This document shows, piece by piece, positions 9,504-18,203 of a stretch of DNA of 64,000 nt. The DNA is from Pontibacter sp. E15-1 (GTDB lineage Bacteria; Bacteroidota; Bacteroidia; Cytophagales; Hymenobacteraceae). The position numbers and the translations under genes are program-made. The notes below the pieces were generated by a model. The model worked only from the letters and a program-made list of their open reading frames with translations, made no database searches and had not been told where the DNA came from. The stretch covers positions 1-64,000 of the forward strand of contig NZ_JAKVIR010000011.1 in the NCBI RefSeq assembly GCF_022601975.1, given 5' to 3'. Within the stretch, counting starts at the first letter, position 1. Each line of letters opens with the position of its first letter.

Positions 9504-9564
9504 TATCTTATTAAAACAAAAGTCCTGCGCCACCTTGGCGCAGGACTTTTGTTTTAATAAGATA
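9504..9564. terminator. Perfect 29-bp terminator hairpin
   Basis: Two perfect 29-base arms with a 3-base loop (CCT), containing AGTCCTGCGCCA/TGGCGCAGGACT and flanked by A/T-rich arm ends that give a T-run on the minus strand. It lies 9 bases below the stop of the bifunctional nuclease gene and ends the etfBA operon. Confidence 0.85.
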
Positions 9565-9573
9565 GGGTATGGA

Positions 9574-10176
9574 TCAGTTACGCTTGTTCAGCTCATCCCG
9601 GATTTTGGCGGCTCGCTCGTAGTCCTCTTTGTCCAGGGCATCGTTTAGCAGCTTGTTCAGCTCATCCACCGATGTCTGGCTCAACGACTCTTTGGCACTT
9701 GAGGAGGTAGTGGACGAAGTGCTTTTCACTGTCATTTCCTCGTTTTCCTCATCCCCGTCCTCCAGATCACTCAGGATGATGCCCGCCTCAGACAGCACAC
9801 TCTCCACGGTATAAATCGGAACGCCGAAGCGCAGCCCGATCGCAATGGCATCGGAAGGGCGCGAGTCGAGCTCAAACTCCCTGGTCCCGTCGGTACACAT
9901 GATTTTAGAGTAAAACACACCTTCCTTCAAATCAGAAATCAGGATTTCCGTTATCGCCACATCCATGTGTTCGGCAAACGTCTTAAACAAATCGTGCGTG
10001 AGGGGGCGGTTTGGATTAATCTTCTCTATCTGTATGGCGATAGATTGCGCCTCAAACATACCGATGATGATCGGCAACCTTCGGTTCCCTTCTCTTTCTC
10101 CGAGCACAAGTGCAAACGAGCCTGTCTGAGACTGGCTTGATGAGAGACCAAGAATCTCTAACTGAATTTTCTCCAC
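9574..10176 (-). CDS. Bifunctional nuclease family protein (DUF151) with UVR motif
   Basis: The 200-residue protein has an N-terminal DUF151/BFN domain (LVLGEREGNRRLPIIIGMFEAQSIA, then RPSDAIAIGLRFGVPIY near residues 107-123), a Ser/Thr-rich linker (TSSTTSSSAKES), and a C-terminal UvrB/UvrC-type helical motif (DALDKEDYERAAKIRDEL). Family members have been reported as RNases/DNases in plants; the role in Bacteroidota is unknown. It starts 13 bases after etfA, so it is part of the etfB-etfA transcript. Confidence 0.9.
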   Translation of the reverse strand: MEKIQLEILGLSSSQSQTGSFALVLGEREGNRRLPIIIGMFEAQSIAIQIEKINPNRPLTHDLFKTFAEHMDVAITEILISDLKEGVFYSKIMCTDGTREFELDSRPSDAIAIGLRFGVPIYTVESVLSEAGIILSDLEDGDEENEEMTVKSTSSTTSSSAKESLSQTSVDELNKLLNDALDKEDYERAAKIRDELNKRN

Positions 10177-10189
10177 AGTTTCTTTTAAT

Positions 10190-11164
10190 CTATTTGTCTA
10201 AAGCTTTCGCAGCTTCAATCAGTTTCGGTACAACCTCGAAAGCGTCGCCCACAATGCCATAATCCGCGGCTTTGAAGAACGGTGCTTCCGGATCCTTATT
10301 TATAACGACAATCACTTTAGAAGAGTTAACTCCGGCAAGGTGCTGTATGGCGCCGGAGATGCCTATCGCGATGTATAAATTCGGGCTTACGGTGATACCA
10401 GTCTGTCCCACGTGCTCGTGGTGCGGCCGCCAGTCCATGTCAGACACGGGCTTGGAACAGGCAGTGGCCGCGCCAAGGGCACTGGCCAGGTCCTCGATCA
10501 GGTGCCAGTTCTCCGGCCCTTTCATCCCGCGCCCACCGGATACAACGATCTCGGCCTCAGGCAGTAACACCCCGTCAGACTCCTGCATCACCGTTTCCTT
10601 CGGTGCGCCCACAAAGTCGCTGTCAGCCAGATCGGCAGCCAGCGTCTCTACGGTGGCTGTTCCGCCGGAGTTTGTAATATCGATAGAGTTTTTCTTAATG
10701 GCAATTATTTTTAGGTCGCCGGTCAGGGCTACCTCGGCAAATGCCTTGCCCGAGAACACCCCGCGGGTTACGGTAAAGGAGCCGCCGTCTGTTTTAGGCA
10801 ACTCCGTCACGTTGGTGGCCAGCGACCCATTCAGGCGCACTGCCAGCTTGGCGCCGATAGCCGCCCCGATGTTGGAGTTAGAGAAGATGAGCACTTTGGC
10901 GCTCTCCTGCCCTGCTGCCTTGGCAATCACTTTTACATAGGCATCCGCCACAAACTGGCTGAGGCGCGCGTCACCGTCGTACAGCACTTTGCTGATTCCC
11001 TGCTCTCCAAGTTTGGTCAAAGCCTCCTGGTGCACTTCGCCAATGGCCACTGCCGTGGCCGTGGTCCCCAACTGCTGCGCCACCTGACTTCCATAGGTGG
11101 CCGCCTCTAACGACGATTTCTTGATCTCTCCGTTCAGGCCTTCTACAAATACTAATACAGACAT
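10190..11164 (-). CDS. etfA: Electron transfer flavoprotein alpha subunit
   Basis: FAD-binding subunit of the ETF heterodimer, which takes electrons from acyl-CoA and related dehydrogenases and passes them to the quinone pool. The 324-residue protein shows the C-terminal FAD-binding region: SGGRGMKGPENW near residue 210, then DWRPHHEHVGQTG, then YIAIGISGAIQHLAGV and NKDPEAPFFKAADYGIVGD. Its start lies 2 bases below the etfB stop, and it is followed by the DUF151 gene. Confidence 0.96.
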   Translation of the reverse strand: MSVLVFVEGLNGEIKKSSLEAATYGSQVAQQLGTTATAVAIGEVHQEALTKLGEQGISKVLYDGDARLSQFVADAYVKVIAKAAGQESAKVLIFSNSNIGAAIGAKLAVRLNGSLATNVTELPKTDGGSFTVTRGVFSGKAFAEVALTGDLKIIAIKKNSIDITNSGGTATVETLAADLADSDFVGAPKETVMQESDGVLLPEAEIVVSGGRGMKGPENWHLIEDLASALGAATACSKPVSDMDWRPHHEHVGQTGITVSPNLYIAIGISGAIQHLAGVNSSKVIVVINKDPEAPFFKAADYGIVGDAFEVVPKLIEAAKALDK

Positions 11165-11166
11165 AC

Positions 11167-11907
11167 CTATAGTACTTTAGCTTCGTTTCTCAATAATGTA
11201 ATCAATTCACCGGCATTCTCAGGCTCGATCATCTTCACGCCGCCTTTTTTCTCGGGCTTGCTGTAGTTGATATAGTCTGCTTTCACGTCGGCGCTTACCG
11301 GCTCGGCTACTTTCAGCGGTTTGGTGCGGGCCGTCATGATGCCGCGCATGTTCGGGATGCGTGGCTCAGCCATGGGCTGCTGGGCACTTGCCACAAAAGG
11401 CAGCTTTACCTCCACCACTTCTTTTCCGCCCTCAATCTCGCGCTCCAGTCGGGCAGTGGCGTCATCCACCATGTCCAGTTTAAAGGCCGGCACTACCGAT
11501 GGTATGCCCAGAAGCTCCCCCACCATGTTGTGTACCTGAGAACCGTTGTAGTCAATCGACTCTTTGCCCATCAGGATGATATCGTAGCTGTTTTCTTTGG
11601 CCACGGCGGCAATTTGCTGGGCCACAAAGAAAGAGTCCTTTGGGAAGGCGTTCACGCGGATGGCATCATCTGCCCCGATAGCCAGGGCTTTGCGGATATT
11701 GGGCTCGGTGTCGGCCTCGCCCACATTCAGCACCGTCACGGTGCCGCCTTTAGCTTCTTTCAGTTCGATGGCCCTGGTGAGGGCGTACTCATCCCAGGGG
11801 TTGATAACGAACTGTACGCCGTTTTTGTCAAACTCCCTGTTATCGGCCGTGAAGTTAATCTTGGCCGTCGTATCCGGAACGTTACTAATGCAAACTAATA
11901 TTTTCAT
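11167..11907 (-). CDS. etfB: Electron transfer flavoprotein beta subunit
   Basis: AMP-binding partner of EtfA in the soluble electron transfer flavoprotein. The 246 residues begin MKILVCISNVPDTTAKINF and include NPWDEYALTRAIELKE and GKESIDYNGSQVHNMVGELLGIP, all conserved in EtfB. First gene of the etfB-etfA-DUF151 operon, divergent from the small TPR gene. Confidence 0.96.
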   Translation of the reverse strand: MKILVCISNVPDTTAKINFTADNREFDKNGVQFVINPWDEYALTRAIELKEAKGGTVTVLNVGEADTEPNIRKALAIGADDAIRVNAFPKDSFFVAQQIAAVAKENSYDIILMGKESIDYNGSQVHNMVGELLGIPSVVPAFKLDMVDDATARLEREIEGGKEVVEVKLPFVASAQQPMAEPRIPNMRGIMTARTKPLKVAEPVSADVKADYINYSKPEKKGGVKMIEPENAGELITLLRNEAKVL

Positions 11908-11934
11908 GAGTAGAAATGTTAGCTTTAAAAATTT

Positions 11935-11942
11935 TAGATTTG
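11935..11942 (+). promoter_or_regulatory. -7 promoter element of the TPR gene
   Basis: TAGATTTG matches TAnnTTTG and lies 33 bases before the ATG at 11975, in the etfB/TPR divergent intergenic region. Confidence 0.5.
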
Positions 11943-11974
11943 TGCGAAGTTAATTAAAATATAGCCAATTGGAA

Positions 11975-12307
11975 ATGAACGAAAGCAGACTTGAGCAGCT
12001 CTTCAAATTTTTGGAAGACGACCCAAACGACCCCTTTACGTTGTATGCCATCGCCACGGAATATCGCAGTGCAGATCAGGAGAAGGCACGCTCCTATTAT
12101 GAGAAGCTGCTTACTGAGCACGAGAATTATGTGGGTACTTACTACCACGCTGCTAAACTGTACGAAGAGATGGGCCAAAACGATATAGCCGAGCAGACGT
12201 ACAAAAAAGGCATGAAAATCAGCCGTCAGGAAGGAAACCTCCATGCTTTCTCTGAACTGCAGCAAGCCTACAACAAAATGATGGGCCTGGATTATGAAGA
12301 TGACTGA
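11975..12307 (+). CDS. Small tetratricopeptide-repeat protein
   Basis: A soluble protein of about 110 residues made of TPR-like helices: LEDDPNDPFTLYAIATEYRS, then ARSYYEKLLTEHENYVGTYYHAAKLYEEMGQ, then DIAEQTYKKGMKISRQEGN. TPRs bind other proteins; no partner is evident. The frame opens at a TTG two codons earlier, but the ATG at 11975 is the better start because it is followed by the acidic MNESRLEQL typical of this small family. It is monocistronic. Confidence 0.8.
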   Translation: MNESRLEQLFKFLEDDPNDPFTLYAIATEYRSADQEKARSYYEKLLTEHENYVGTYYHAAKLYEEMGQNDIAEQTYKKGMKISRQEGNLHAFSELQQAYNKMMGLDYEDD

Positions 12308-12649
12308 TCGGCTACCTGTTCATCCGCAAATGGCTTTACCTCAAATATAGTATGCATGCAGCACATTTCCAAATGCTGCGTTTTCCCTGGAGGGCAGGGC
12401 TATTTAGGCGGGTATTCCCGTTACTCCCTATTTCCGCAACGCCCTAGATTTATAACAAGAGAAAACCCATACCACTAGCTATGGAAAGCGTTTGCGGTAT
12501 GGGTTTTCTGATGAAAATCGCTAATGTAAGTGCCGGCTTAAGGGATGCACAAACAGATCAGCCTGAGCCCGGAAAGCCTCTCTTCTGTCTTAGTGCCTCC
12601 TGTCTATACCCTTCATCAGGACCATAACGGGGCTACAGACATGCTTCGC
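12308..12649. other. Intergenic region with terminator
   Basis: No gene is seen here. It holds a small imperfect hairpin (around 12356-12380, GCAGCA...TGCTGC followed by GTTTTCCC) that could end the TPR transcript, and the larger hairpin listed at 12460-12509. Confidence 0.5.
12460..12509. terminator. Bidirectional hairpin terminator
   Basis: Fourteen-base perfect arms AGAAAACCCATACC and GGTATGGGTTTTCT around a 22-base loop, between the convergent TPR and ABM genes. The arm ends give A/T runs on both strands. Confidence 0.6.
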
Positions 12650-12946
12650 TTAAGCGCCCACATGCTCGAAGAAACGCACTTTGGTGCTTTTGGGCACGAG
12701 CTTCAGCCCTTTAGGCACATCCTGATGGGACTCCCGCATATGGTTTTTATACCAAACGGAATAGCTGTCCTCATCGGTCCAATAGGTCAGCAGCCATATC
12801 TCGGCCGGGTTGTCCTGAGGGCTGAGTACCTCCATCCGCACAAAGCCAGGTGCACTGTCTACGAGATGTGGCCTGTTGACGAAAGCTTCTTTCACCTGCG
12901 CTGCCATATCATTGGCGATGGTAAAGGTGCTTAATGCTATAAACAT
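12650..12946 (-). CDS. Antibiotic-biosynthesis-monooxygenase (ABM) fold protein
   Basis: A 98-residue single-domain protein of the dimeric alpha/beta-barrel (ABM/HmoA-like) type. Visible landmarks are an N-terminal strand MFIALSTFTI, helix DMAAQVKEAFVNRPHLVDSA, strand FVRMEVLSP, and the WLLTYWTDEDSYSVWYKNHM segment common to heme-degrading or quinol monooxygenase-like members. Whether it binds heme cannot be decided from sequence. Isolated gene. Confidence 0.75.
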   Translation of the reverse strand: MFIALSTFTIANDMAAQVKEAFVNRPHLVDSAPGFVRMEVLSPQDNPAEIWLLTYWTDEDSYSVWYKNHMRESHQDVPKGLKLVPKSTKVRFFEHVGA

Positions 12947-13281
12947 AAGTTAGGAGTTTGGATTACATCAGGTCTTTTCCAGAGAGGGCGCAAGCGCAAC
13001 TGCAGATCAACACGTGATGCAAAGAGGTTAATATACTACAAAGACAGCTAAAACGAGGCGGAAAATCAAATTCCTGACCACTCAAGCATAAAATAAAATC
13101 TTTTCCGAAACGCTTTGCCTTTACGTGTTCTTTCATACATGCCTGAAAGCGAGCTCAAAATACGGGTGCTTTGCTTTTGAGGGATTGAGAGATGCAAACA
13201 CGCCGTGTATGCCGGATTGCTGTATTTGTTGCACCAATAGTGGCCGAAACAAAAAGGAACATGTTGTGTTAACAAAGCAAT
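12947..13281. other. Intergenic region, nothing recognised
   Basis: About 335 bases between divergent genes. Short reading frames here have no plausible start context or composition, and I see no hairpin or RNA. Confidence 0.4.
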
Positions 13282-14001
13282 ATGAAGCTAGAAGGACAAA
13301 CTATCCTGGTGGTAGGCGGCACCTCCGGCATCGGGCTGCAAACAGCCCGCCTGCTAAAAGAAAATGGCGTACAGGTGATCATCGCCTCACGGGAAAACTC
13401 TCCCGAAGGGACTGCGCTCGGCCTGCAGCATGTGCAGCTGGATGTGCTGCAGTTCGACAAGGGCTTCTCCGCACAACTCCCGTCGCCGCTACACGGCCTC
13501 GTATACTGCCCCGGCAGTATAAACCTGAAGCCTTTTGAAAGGCTCACTCCCGAGGATTTTCAGAAAGATTATGCGTTAAATGTGCTGGGCGCAGTGCAGG
13601 TGTTGCAGGCAGTTATACCCTCTCTCCGCAAAGCCAATGGTGCAAGCGTAGTTCTGTTTAGCAGCGTGGCGGCCACACTGGGTATGCCGTATCACGCTTC
13701 CATCGCCGCGGCCAAAGCTGCGCTGGAGGGATTGACTGTGGCTCTGGCCGCAGAGTATGCCGCTGCCGCTATCCGCTTTAATGCCATCGCCCCGTCTCTC
13801 ACCGACACTCCCCTTGCCCAGTCCCTGCTTAACTCCCCGGATAAAGCTGCCGCTTCCGCCAAACGGCATCCCCTGGGGCGCGTAGGGCAGCCGCAAGACA
13901 TGGCCGCTGCGGCTGCTTTCCTGCTTTCTGAGGATGCCAGCTGGATGACGGGGCAAATCCTGCACGTCGATGGCGGCATGGGTTCCGTCAAGTTGTTCTA
14001 A
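13282..14001 (+). CDS. SDR family protein lacking the catalytic tyrosine
   Basis: A 239-residue short-chain dehydrogenase-like protein. It has the cofactor motif GGTSGIG near residue 13 and a C-terminal WMTGQILHVDGGMGS as in FabG-like SDRs. The catalytic region reads FSSVAATLGMPYHASIAAAKAAL: the lysine is present, but the position four residues earlier, normally the catalytic Tyr of YxxxK, is Ile. Either the nearby Tyr takes over or the protein is not a classical reductase. It sits 176 bases upstream of the photolyase gene on the same strand. Confidence 0.8.
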   Translation: MKLEGQTILVVGGTSGIGLQTARLLKENGVQVIIASRENSPEGTALGLQHVQLDVLQFDKGFSAQLPSPLHGLVYCPGSINLKPFERLTPEDFQKDYALNVLGAVQVLQAVIPSLRKANGASVVLFSSVAATLGMPYHASIAAAKAALEGLTVALAAEYAAAAIRFNAIAPSLTDTPLAQSLLNSPDKAAASAKRHPLGRVGQPQDMAAAAAFLLSEDASWMTGQILHVDGGMGSVKLF

Positions 14002-14177
14002 TTGTTCTAAATGAAGCAAATGATATATAGCTATCCCCCCGTACATTCCACCGTAAGTAGACACAGTCGTTCATTCAAAAGCATTCTATAAATTGAAGCT
14101 GCCTACTTTCTCTGGCGCCACCCTAAAGCGCGTCCAATTTCAGTTTTATACCTCTCATACCCCTAGTAACACCTGTC

Positions 14178-15476
14178 ATGGTACTTTTCTGGTTTAGGCG
14201 CGACCTGCGGCTGCACGATAATTCGGCACTTTCGCACGCTCTTGCGAGCGGCCAGCCTGTTTTGCCTTTGTTCATCTTCGATAGCGACATCCTGACAAAA
14301 CTGAGCGACCCACACGATGCCAGAATCACGTTCATACATCAAACGCTCACCAGTTTACACCAGCAACTGGAGCAGCGTGGCAGCACGCTGTTAGTGCGTC
14401 ATGGCAGGCCACTGGAGGTGATGGCGCAACTCCTGCAGGAATACCCCTTACAGGAGGTATACACAAACCGTGACTATGAGCCCTATGCGCGGCTGCGCGA
14501 CAGCGAGGTGACTAAACAGCTGTTAGGCAAAGGCATTGCTTTCAGGGGGTATAAAGATCAGGTTATCTTTGAGCAAGACGAGATCCTGACGAAAGGCGGC
14601 ACACCGTACAAAGTATATACTCCTTACAAAAATGCCTGGAAATCCGCTTTCACGGAGTCGATGGCCACGCCATACCCCTCGGAGGAGCAACTGCACGGGC
14701 TACAGCCGCACCCTGCCACCACGCTGCCAACGCTTGCCGATATCGGCTTTGCTGCCGCTGAAATCCCAACCCCATCGCCTAGCCTCTCGGAAACCGTGCT
14801 GCGCCAGTACGACAAAACCCGGAACCTGCCTGCCCTCGATGCCACCTCCCGCCTGAGTCCGCACCTGCGCTTTGGCACGGTAAGCGTTCGGCAAGCGGTG
14901 CAACTCGCGCTGCAGCACAACGACACATGGCTGCAGGAACTCATCTGGCGGGAATTTTTTATGCAGCTCCTGTTTCATTTCCCCGAGTCGGCGGAGGAGA
15001 GCTTCGCCCAGAAGTTCAGGCATATCGATTGGCGCAGCAATGAGAAGGAGTTTCAGCTGTGGTGCGATGGGAAGACGGGTTTCCCGCTGGTGGATGCCGG
15101 AATGCGGGAGTTGAATGCAACGGGCTTCATGCATAACCGCGTGCGCATGGTGGTGGCCAGCTTCCTGGTGAAAGACCTGCTGATCGACTGGCGCTGGGGC
15201 GAGGCGTACTTTGCCGGAAAGCTCCTGGACTACGAGCAAGCCAGCAACGTGGGAAACTGGCAATGGGCCGCTGGCACTGGGGCTGACGCGCAGCCTTACT
15301 TCCGCATCTTCAACCCAGACAGCCAGGTGAAAAAATTTGACAAGGACCATCGCTACATCAAGCGCTGGGTGCCCGAGTTTGGGACTTCCGCCTACCCTGC
15401 CCCCATGGTTGATCACGCCGAGGCCCGGGACAGGGCCCTAGCAGCCTATAAAAAATCAATCGCCTATACCCTATAA
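14178..15476 (+). CDS. phrB: Deoxyribodipyrimidine photolyase / cryptochrome family
   Basis: Light-driven DNA repair flavoprotein that splits cyclobutane pyrimidine dimers. The 432 residues start with the photolyase N-terminal domain (VLFWFRRDLRLHDNSAL), followed by the antenna-binding Rossmann part. The C-terminal FAD-binding domain contains ELIWREFFMQLL, GFPLVDAGMRELNATGFMHNRVRM and NVGNWQWAAGTGADAQPYFRIFNP, which includes tryptophans of the electron-transfer chain. Length and motifs suggest a class I CPD photolyase; a cryptochrome-like role cannot be excluded. Confidence 0.92.
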   Translation: MVLFWFRRDLRLHDNSALSHALASGQPVLPLFIFDSDILTKLSDPHDARITFIHQTLTSLHQQLEQRGSTLLVRHGRPLEVMAQLLQEYPLQEVYTNRDYEPYARLRDSEVTKQLLGKGIAFRGYKDQVIFEQDEILTKGGTPYKVYTPYKNAWKSAFTESMATPYPSEEQLHGLQPHPATTLPTLADIGFAAAEIPTPSPSLSETVLRQYDKTRNLPALDATSRLSPHLRFGTVSVRQAVQLALQHNDTWLQELIWREFFMQLLFHFPESAEESFAQKFRHIDWRSNEKEFQLWCDGKTGFPLVDAGMRELNATGFMHNRVRMVVASFLVKDLLIDWRWGEAYFAGKLLDYEQASNVGNWQWAAGTGADAQPYFRIFNPDSQVKKFDKDHRYIKRWVPEFGTSAYPAPMVDHAEARDRALAAYKKSIAYTL

Positions 15477-15617
15477 GTATTCCGCCAGGCAATATAAGGC
15501 AGTATCCATGAGATTTACGGAGAACTGACTGCCTGACTGCACCTTACAGGAGGCCTCAGCCATACACTCCAGGATACCTGTATTTTGGGATGCGCTTGAA
15601 GTTGTATAATATTGCAG

Positions 15618-16529
15618 ATGCTCCAGCGCAAAATTGTGTTCTTCGGCTGGCTGGCGGCCCTCCTGTTGCTGCAGCCACTCAACGGGCTAGCCTCCCCCCT
15701 ACTCGACACCACAGCCAATGCGGTGAACAAGCAGCGCTTGCTCGTGATGGGCACTGCCTTTACAGCCGGTTACACTGCCCTGCTCGTTTCTCTGAACAAC
15801 TCCTGGTACACCGAAGAACGGACAAGTTTCCATTTTTTCAACGACAACCGCGAGTGGCGTAATATGGACAAGGCAGGCCATTTTTGGGGAGCCTTCCACG
15901 AGAGCCGGGCAGGTATAGACATGCTGCGTTGGGCCGGGGTGCCGGAAAAAAAAGCCATTCTCATCGGTGGCCTCACCGGCCTGCTGCTGCAAACCCCCAT
16001 CGAGATCTTCGACGGCTACCAGCCGGCATACGGTGCCTCCGTCGGTGACGTGGTGGCCAACGCAGCAGGCTCCGCCGCCGTGGTGGCGCAGCAGTTGGCC
16101 TGGCATGAAGTCCGGATCATGCCCAAGTTCTCTTTCCATACCACCCGCTACGCCGCAGTCCGGCCCAATGTGTTGGGAAGCAGCCTTGGAGAGCGTGCGC
16201 TGAAGGACTACAACGGGCAGACGTACTGGCTCTCAGCGGATATTGGCGCTTTTGTGAAAGCGGAAAGCAAGTACCCGAAGTGGCTGAACATTGCGGTAGG
16301 GTATGGCGCTGAGGAGATGGTGTATAACCACGAACCGAGCAACCAGGCCGCTGGCTTTTCAGCGCATCGCCAATATTACCTGAGCCCCGACCTCAACCTG
16401 ATGCATTTTAAGGGGCGAAGCAAGGTACTTAACACCGCCTTATACATCCTGAGCATCGTGAAAGTGCCTGCACCGGCGCTGGAGTATAACCGCAAAGACG
16501 GCCTGAGGCTGCACCCACTCTACTTCTAG
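15618..16529 (+). CDS. DUF2279 family protein (YfiM-like)
   Basis: A protein of about 303 residues with a signal-like N terminus (KIVFFGWLAALLLLQPLNGLAS) and the DUF2279 core: MDKAGHFWGAFHESRAGIDMLRWAGVPEKKAILIGGLTG, then LQTPIEIFDGYQPAYGASVGDVVANAAGS. The conserved DKxGH and EIFDG...GDxxAN pattern resembles VanZ/YfiM-like membrane proteins. The C-terminal half is a Bacteroidota-type extension. The frame can start at a TTG at 15612, but the ATG at 15618 is preferred. Function unknown; cell-envelope location inferred. Confidence 0.8.
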   Translation: MLQRKIVFFGWLAALLLLQPLNGLASPLLDTTANAVNKQRLLVMGTAFTAGYTALLVSLNNSWYTEERTSFHFFNDNREWRNMDKAGHFWGAFHESRAGIDMLRWAGVPEKKAILIGGLTGLLLQTPIEIFDGYQPAYGASVGDVVANAAGSAAVVAQQLAWHEVRIMPKFSFHTTRYAAVRPNVLGSSLGERALKDYNGQTYWLSADIGAFVKAESKYPKWLNIAVGYGAEEMVYNHEPSNQAAGFSAHRQYYLSPDLNLMHFKGRSKVLNTALYILSIVKVPAPALEYNRKDGLRLHPLYF

Positions 16530-16606
16530 AAGCGCTCTGTCTATATAAACCTCCCCGGCAACCACTGGCTTGCGGCTGTAACAGGCCAAATGACGCTTTA
16601 AATCCG

Positions 16607-16614
16607 TACCTTTG
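16607..16614 (+). promoter_or_regulatory. -7 promoter element of the DUF2027-Smr gene
   Basis: TACCTTTG exactly matches TAnnTTTG and is followed by GCATTAG, the same context as the rnpB promoter downstream. It gives a leader of about 75 bases. Confidence 0.6.
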
Positions 16615-16694
16615 CATTAGAGTAAGGCATCGCCAAGATTGTTTATACATACTATAGAGCGATCCGCTGACAACGATTAACGAATAACGAAACC

Positions 16695-17648
16695 ATGAAC
16701 GTAGGAGACCGTGTGCGCCTGATGTCTGGCCGTGAGGAAGGCATCATTACCCGCATTTTAGATAATAATATAGTAGAGGTTGCCATCGACAACGATTTCA
16801 CGATTCCGGTGGCGCGCCGCGAGATTGTGGTGATCGCGGCCGAGGAATCCGCTTTTGTCAGGAACAACGACGAGGGGATCAAACCGACCGTAAAAAAGGA
16901 GATCGCTGCCCCAGTGCTGGTCGCGCAGGGTATATACCTGGCCCTGGTGCACCAGTCTGATGAGCTGCTGGCCGTGACGGTGATCAACAACACCGATCAC
17001 GACGTGCTTTTCACATCCGGCGAGGAGCGGGAAGGCAACTACCGTGGGCTCCAGAACGATAGGCTGACCCCAAAGACAACGCGCGTGATCACCCATTATC
17101 ACTTAAAGGACTTTGAGAAATGGCCTGGCCTGGTTGTGCAGTTTGTGCAGCACCGCAACGGCAGCCCTACCCTATATGAGCCCACGACAAAAAAGGTGCA
17201 GTTTAAGGCCAGCTCGTTCTACAAAAGCAAAAAGACCGTGCCTGTCCTTAACAAGGAAGGCTACGTCTTCCAGCTCGACCAAAAGCCAGTGGTCGTGAAC
17301 ACCGACAAGATAACGGAGCAGCTGATAGACGCTACCACCCAGCACCCAAACTTTAAGCTGCAGGCCCCGGAACACGAGATTGACCTGCACATCGAAAAAC
17401 TACTGGAAGACTACAGCGGCATGAGCAACAGCGCGATGCTGAAAACGCAACTGGAAAAATTTCAGGACAGCCTGGACCGCGCCCTGGCCGCCAACATGCA
17501 CGAGATTGTGTTTATACACGGTGCCGGAAACGGCGTGCTGCGAAAGGAGATCCAGAAAATCCTGAGCCGCACCCCTGGCATTAAATTTTTCGAGGACGCC
17601 CACAAAGAGAAATTCGGCTATGGCGCCACGTTGGTAAAACTTAAGTAG
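16695..17648 (+). CDS. DUF2027 protein with C-terminal Smr domain
   Basis: A 317-residue cytoplasmic protein. The N terminus (MNVGDRVRLMSGREEGIITRIL) is a small barrel-like domain typical of DUF2027, the middle (residues about 75-200) is an Ig-like DUF2027 core, and the C terminus is an Smr domain with IDLHIEKL near residue 230 and HGAGNGVLRKEIQKIL near residue 275. Smr domains are often nucleases acting on branched DNA or on RNA of stalled ribosomes, but stand-alone DUF2027-Smr proteins are uncharacterised. Confidence 0.88.
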   Translation: MNVGDRVRLMSGREEGIITRILDNNIVEVAIDNDFTIPVARREIVVIAAEESAFVRNNDEGIKPTVKKEIAAPVLVAQGIYLALVHQSDELLAVTVINNTDHDVLFTSGEEREGNYRGLQNDRLTPKTTRVITHYHLKDFEKWPGLVVQFVQHRNGSPTLYEPTTKKVQFKASSFYKSKKTVPVLNKEGYVFQLDQKPVVVNTDKITEQLIDATTQHPNFKLQAPEHEIDLHIEKLLEDYSGMSNSAMLKTQLEKFQDSLDRALAANMHEIVFIHGAGNGVLRKEIQKILSRTPGIKFFEDAHKEKFGYGATLVKLK

Positions 17649-17728
17649 TTCCGAGTTCCGAATTACAAGTTCCGAGTTAAAGGTCTGGTTGAAAAAAACT
17701 CGGAACCCATCATTCGGAACTCGGAACT
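17647..17728. repeat. Inverted repeat of GTTCCGAGTT units
   Basis: Two arms each built of two GTTCCGA-type units, the outer 17 bases pairing perfectly (AGTTCCGAGTTCCGAAT with its complement) around an imperfect inner stem and a loop with an A-run. It lies just after the DUF2027-Smr stop and before the rnpB promoter, so it may end the upstream transcript. The form resembles dispersed REP-like repeats. Confidence 0.6.
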
Positions 17729-17736
17729 CAAACCCC

Positions 17737-17744
17737 TATCTTTG
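17737..17744 (+). promoter_or_regulatory. -7 promoter element of rnpB
   Basis: TATCTTTG matches TAnnTTTG and is 13 bases ahead of the predicted RNA 5' end. Confidence 0.7.
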
Positions 17745-17756
17745 CATTACAAAAAA

Positions 17757-18203
17757 TAGCAGCAAGCCGTCTTATCGCCCCGAAAGCTTTCGGGGAGGAA
17801 AGTCCGGGCAACATAGAGCATCCTACTTCCTAACGGGAAGGGTCCTGCGCAAGCGGGATACAGCCAGTGCCACAGAAAATAACCGCCCTTCGCAGTAAGC
17901 AGGGAATAATAGACAGCGATCAGTTTTCTGGTAACTGTTTATGGATAACTGTTCACTGAAAAAGGGTAAGGGTGAAAAGGTGCGGTAAGAGCGCACCAGC
18001 GGCTGGGTGACCAGTCCGGCTGGGTAAACCTTAGGAGTTGAAAGACCAAATAGGCTGACAGCGTCTCGCTTCGGCGAGGCTAAGGGCTGCTCGTCCGATG
18101 TCAGTGGGTAGGTCGATGGAGCCTGTGCGCGAGTGCAGGCCTAGATAAATGATAAGATCCCGATCCGTCGGGAACAGGACCCGGCTTATAGGCTTGCTGT
18201 TAC
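17757..18203 (+). ncRNA. rnpB: RNase P RNA, bacterial class A
   Basis: Catalytic RNA of ribonuclease P, which matures tRNA 5' ends. The universally conserved GAGGAAAGTCCGGGC lies near 17795, followed by the P10-P12 region (GCGCAAGCGGGATACAGCC), the GGTAAGAGCGCACC core near 17985, and the 3' conserved AGATAAATGATAAGATCC element near 18143. The ends AGCAGCAAGCC and GGCTTGCTGTT pair to form helix P1 and fix the boundaries. A short T-run follows the 3' end. Reading frames inside are not real genes. Confidence 0.96.
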
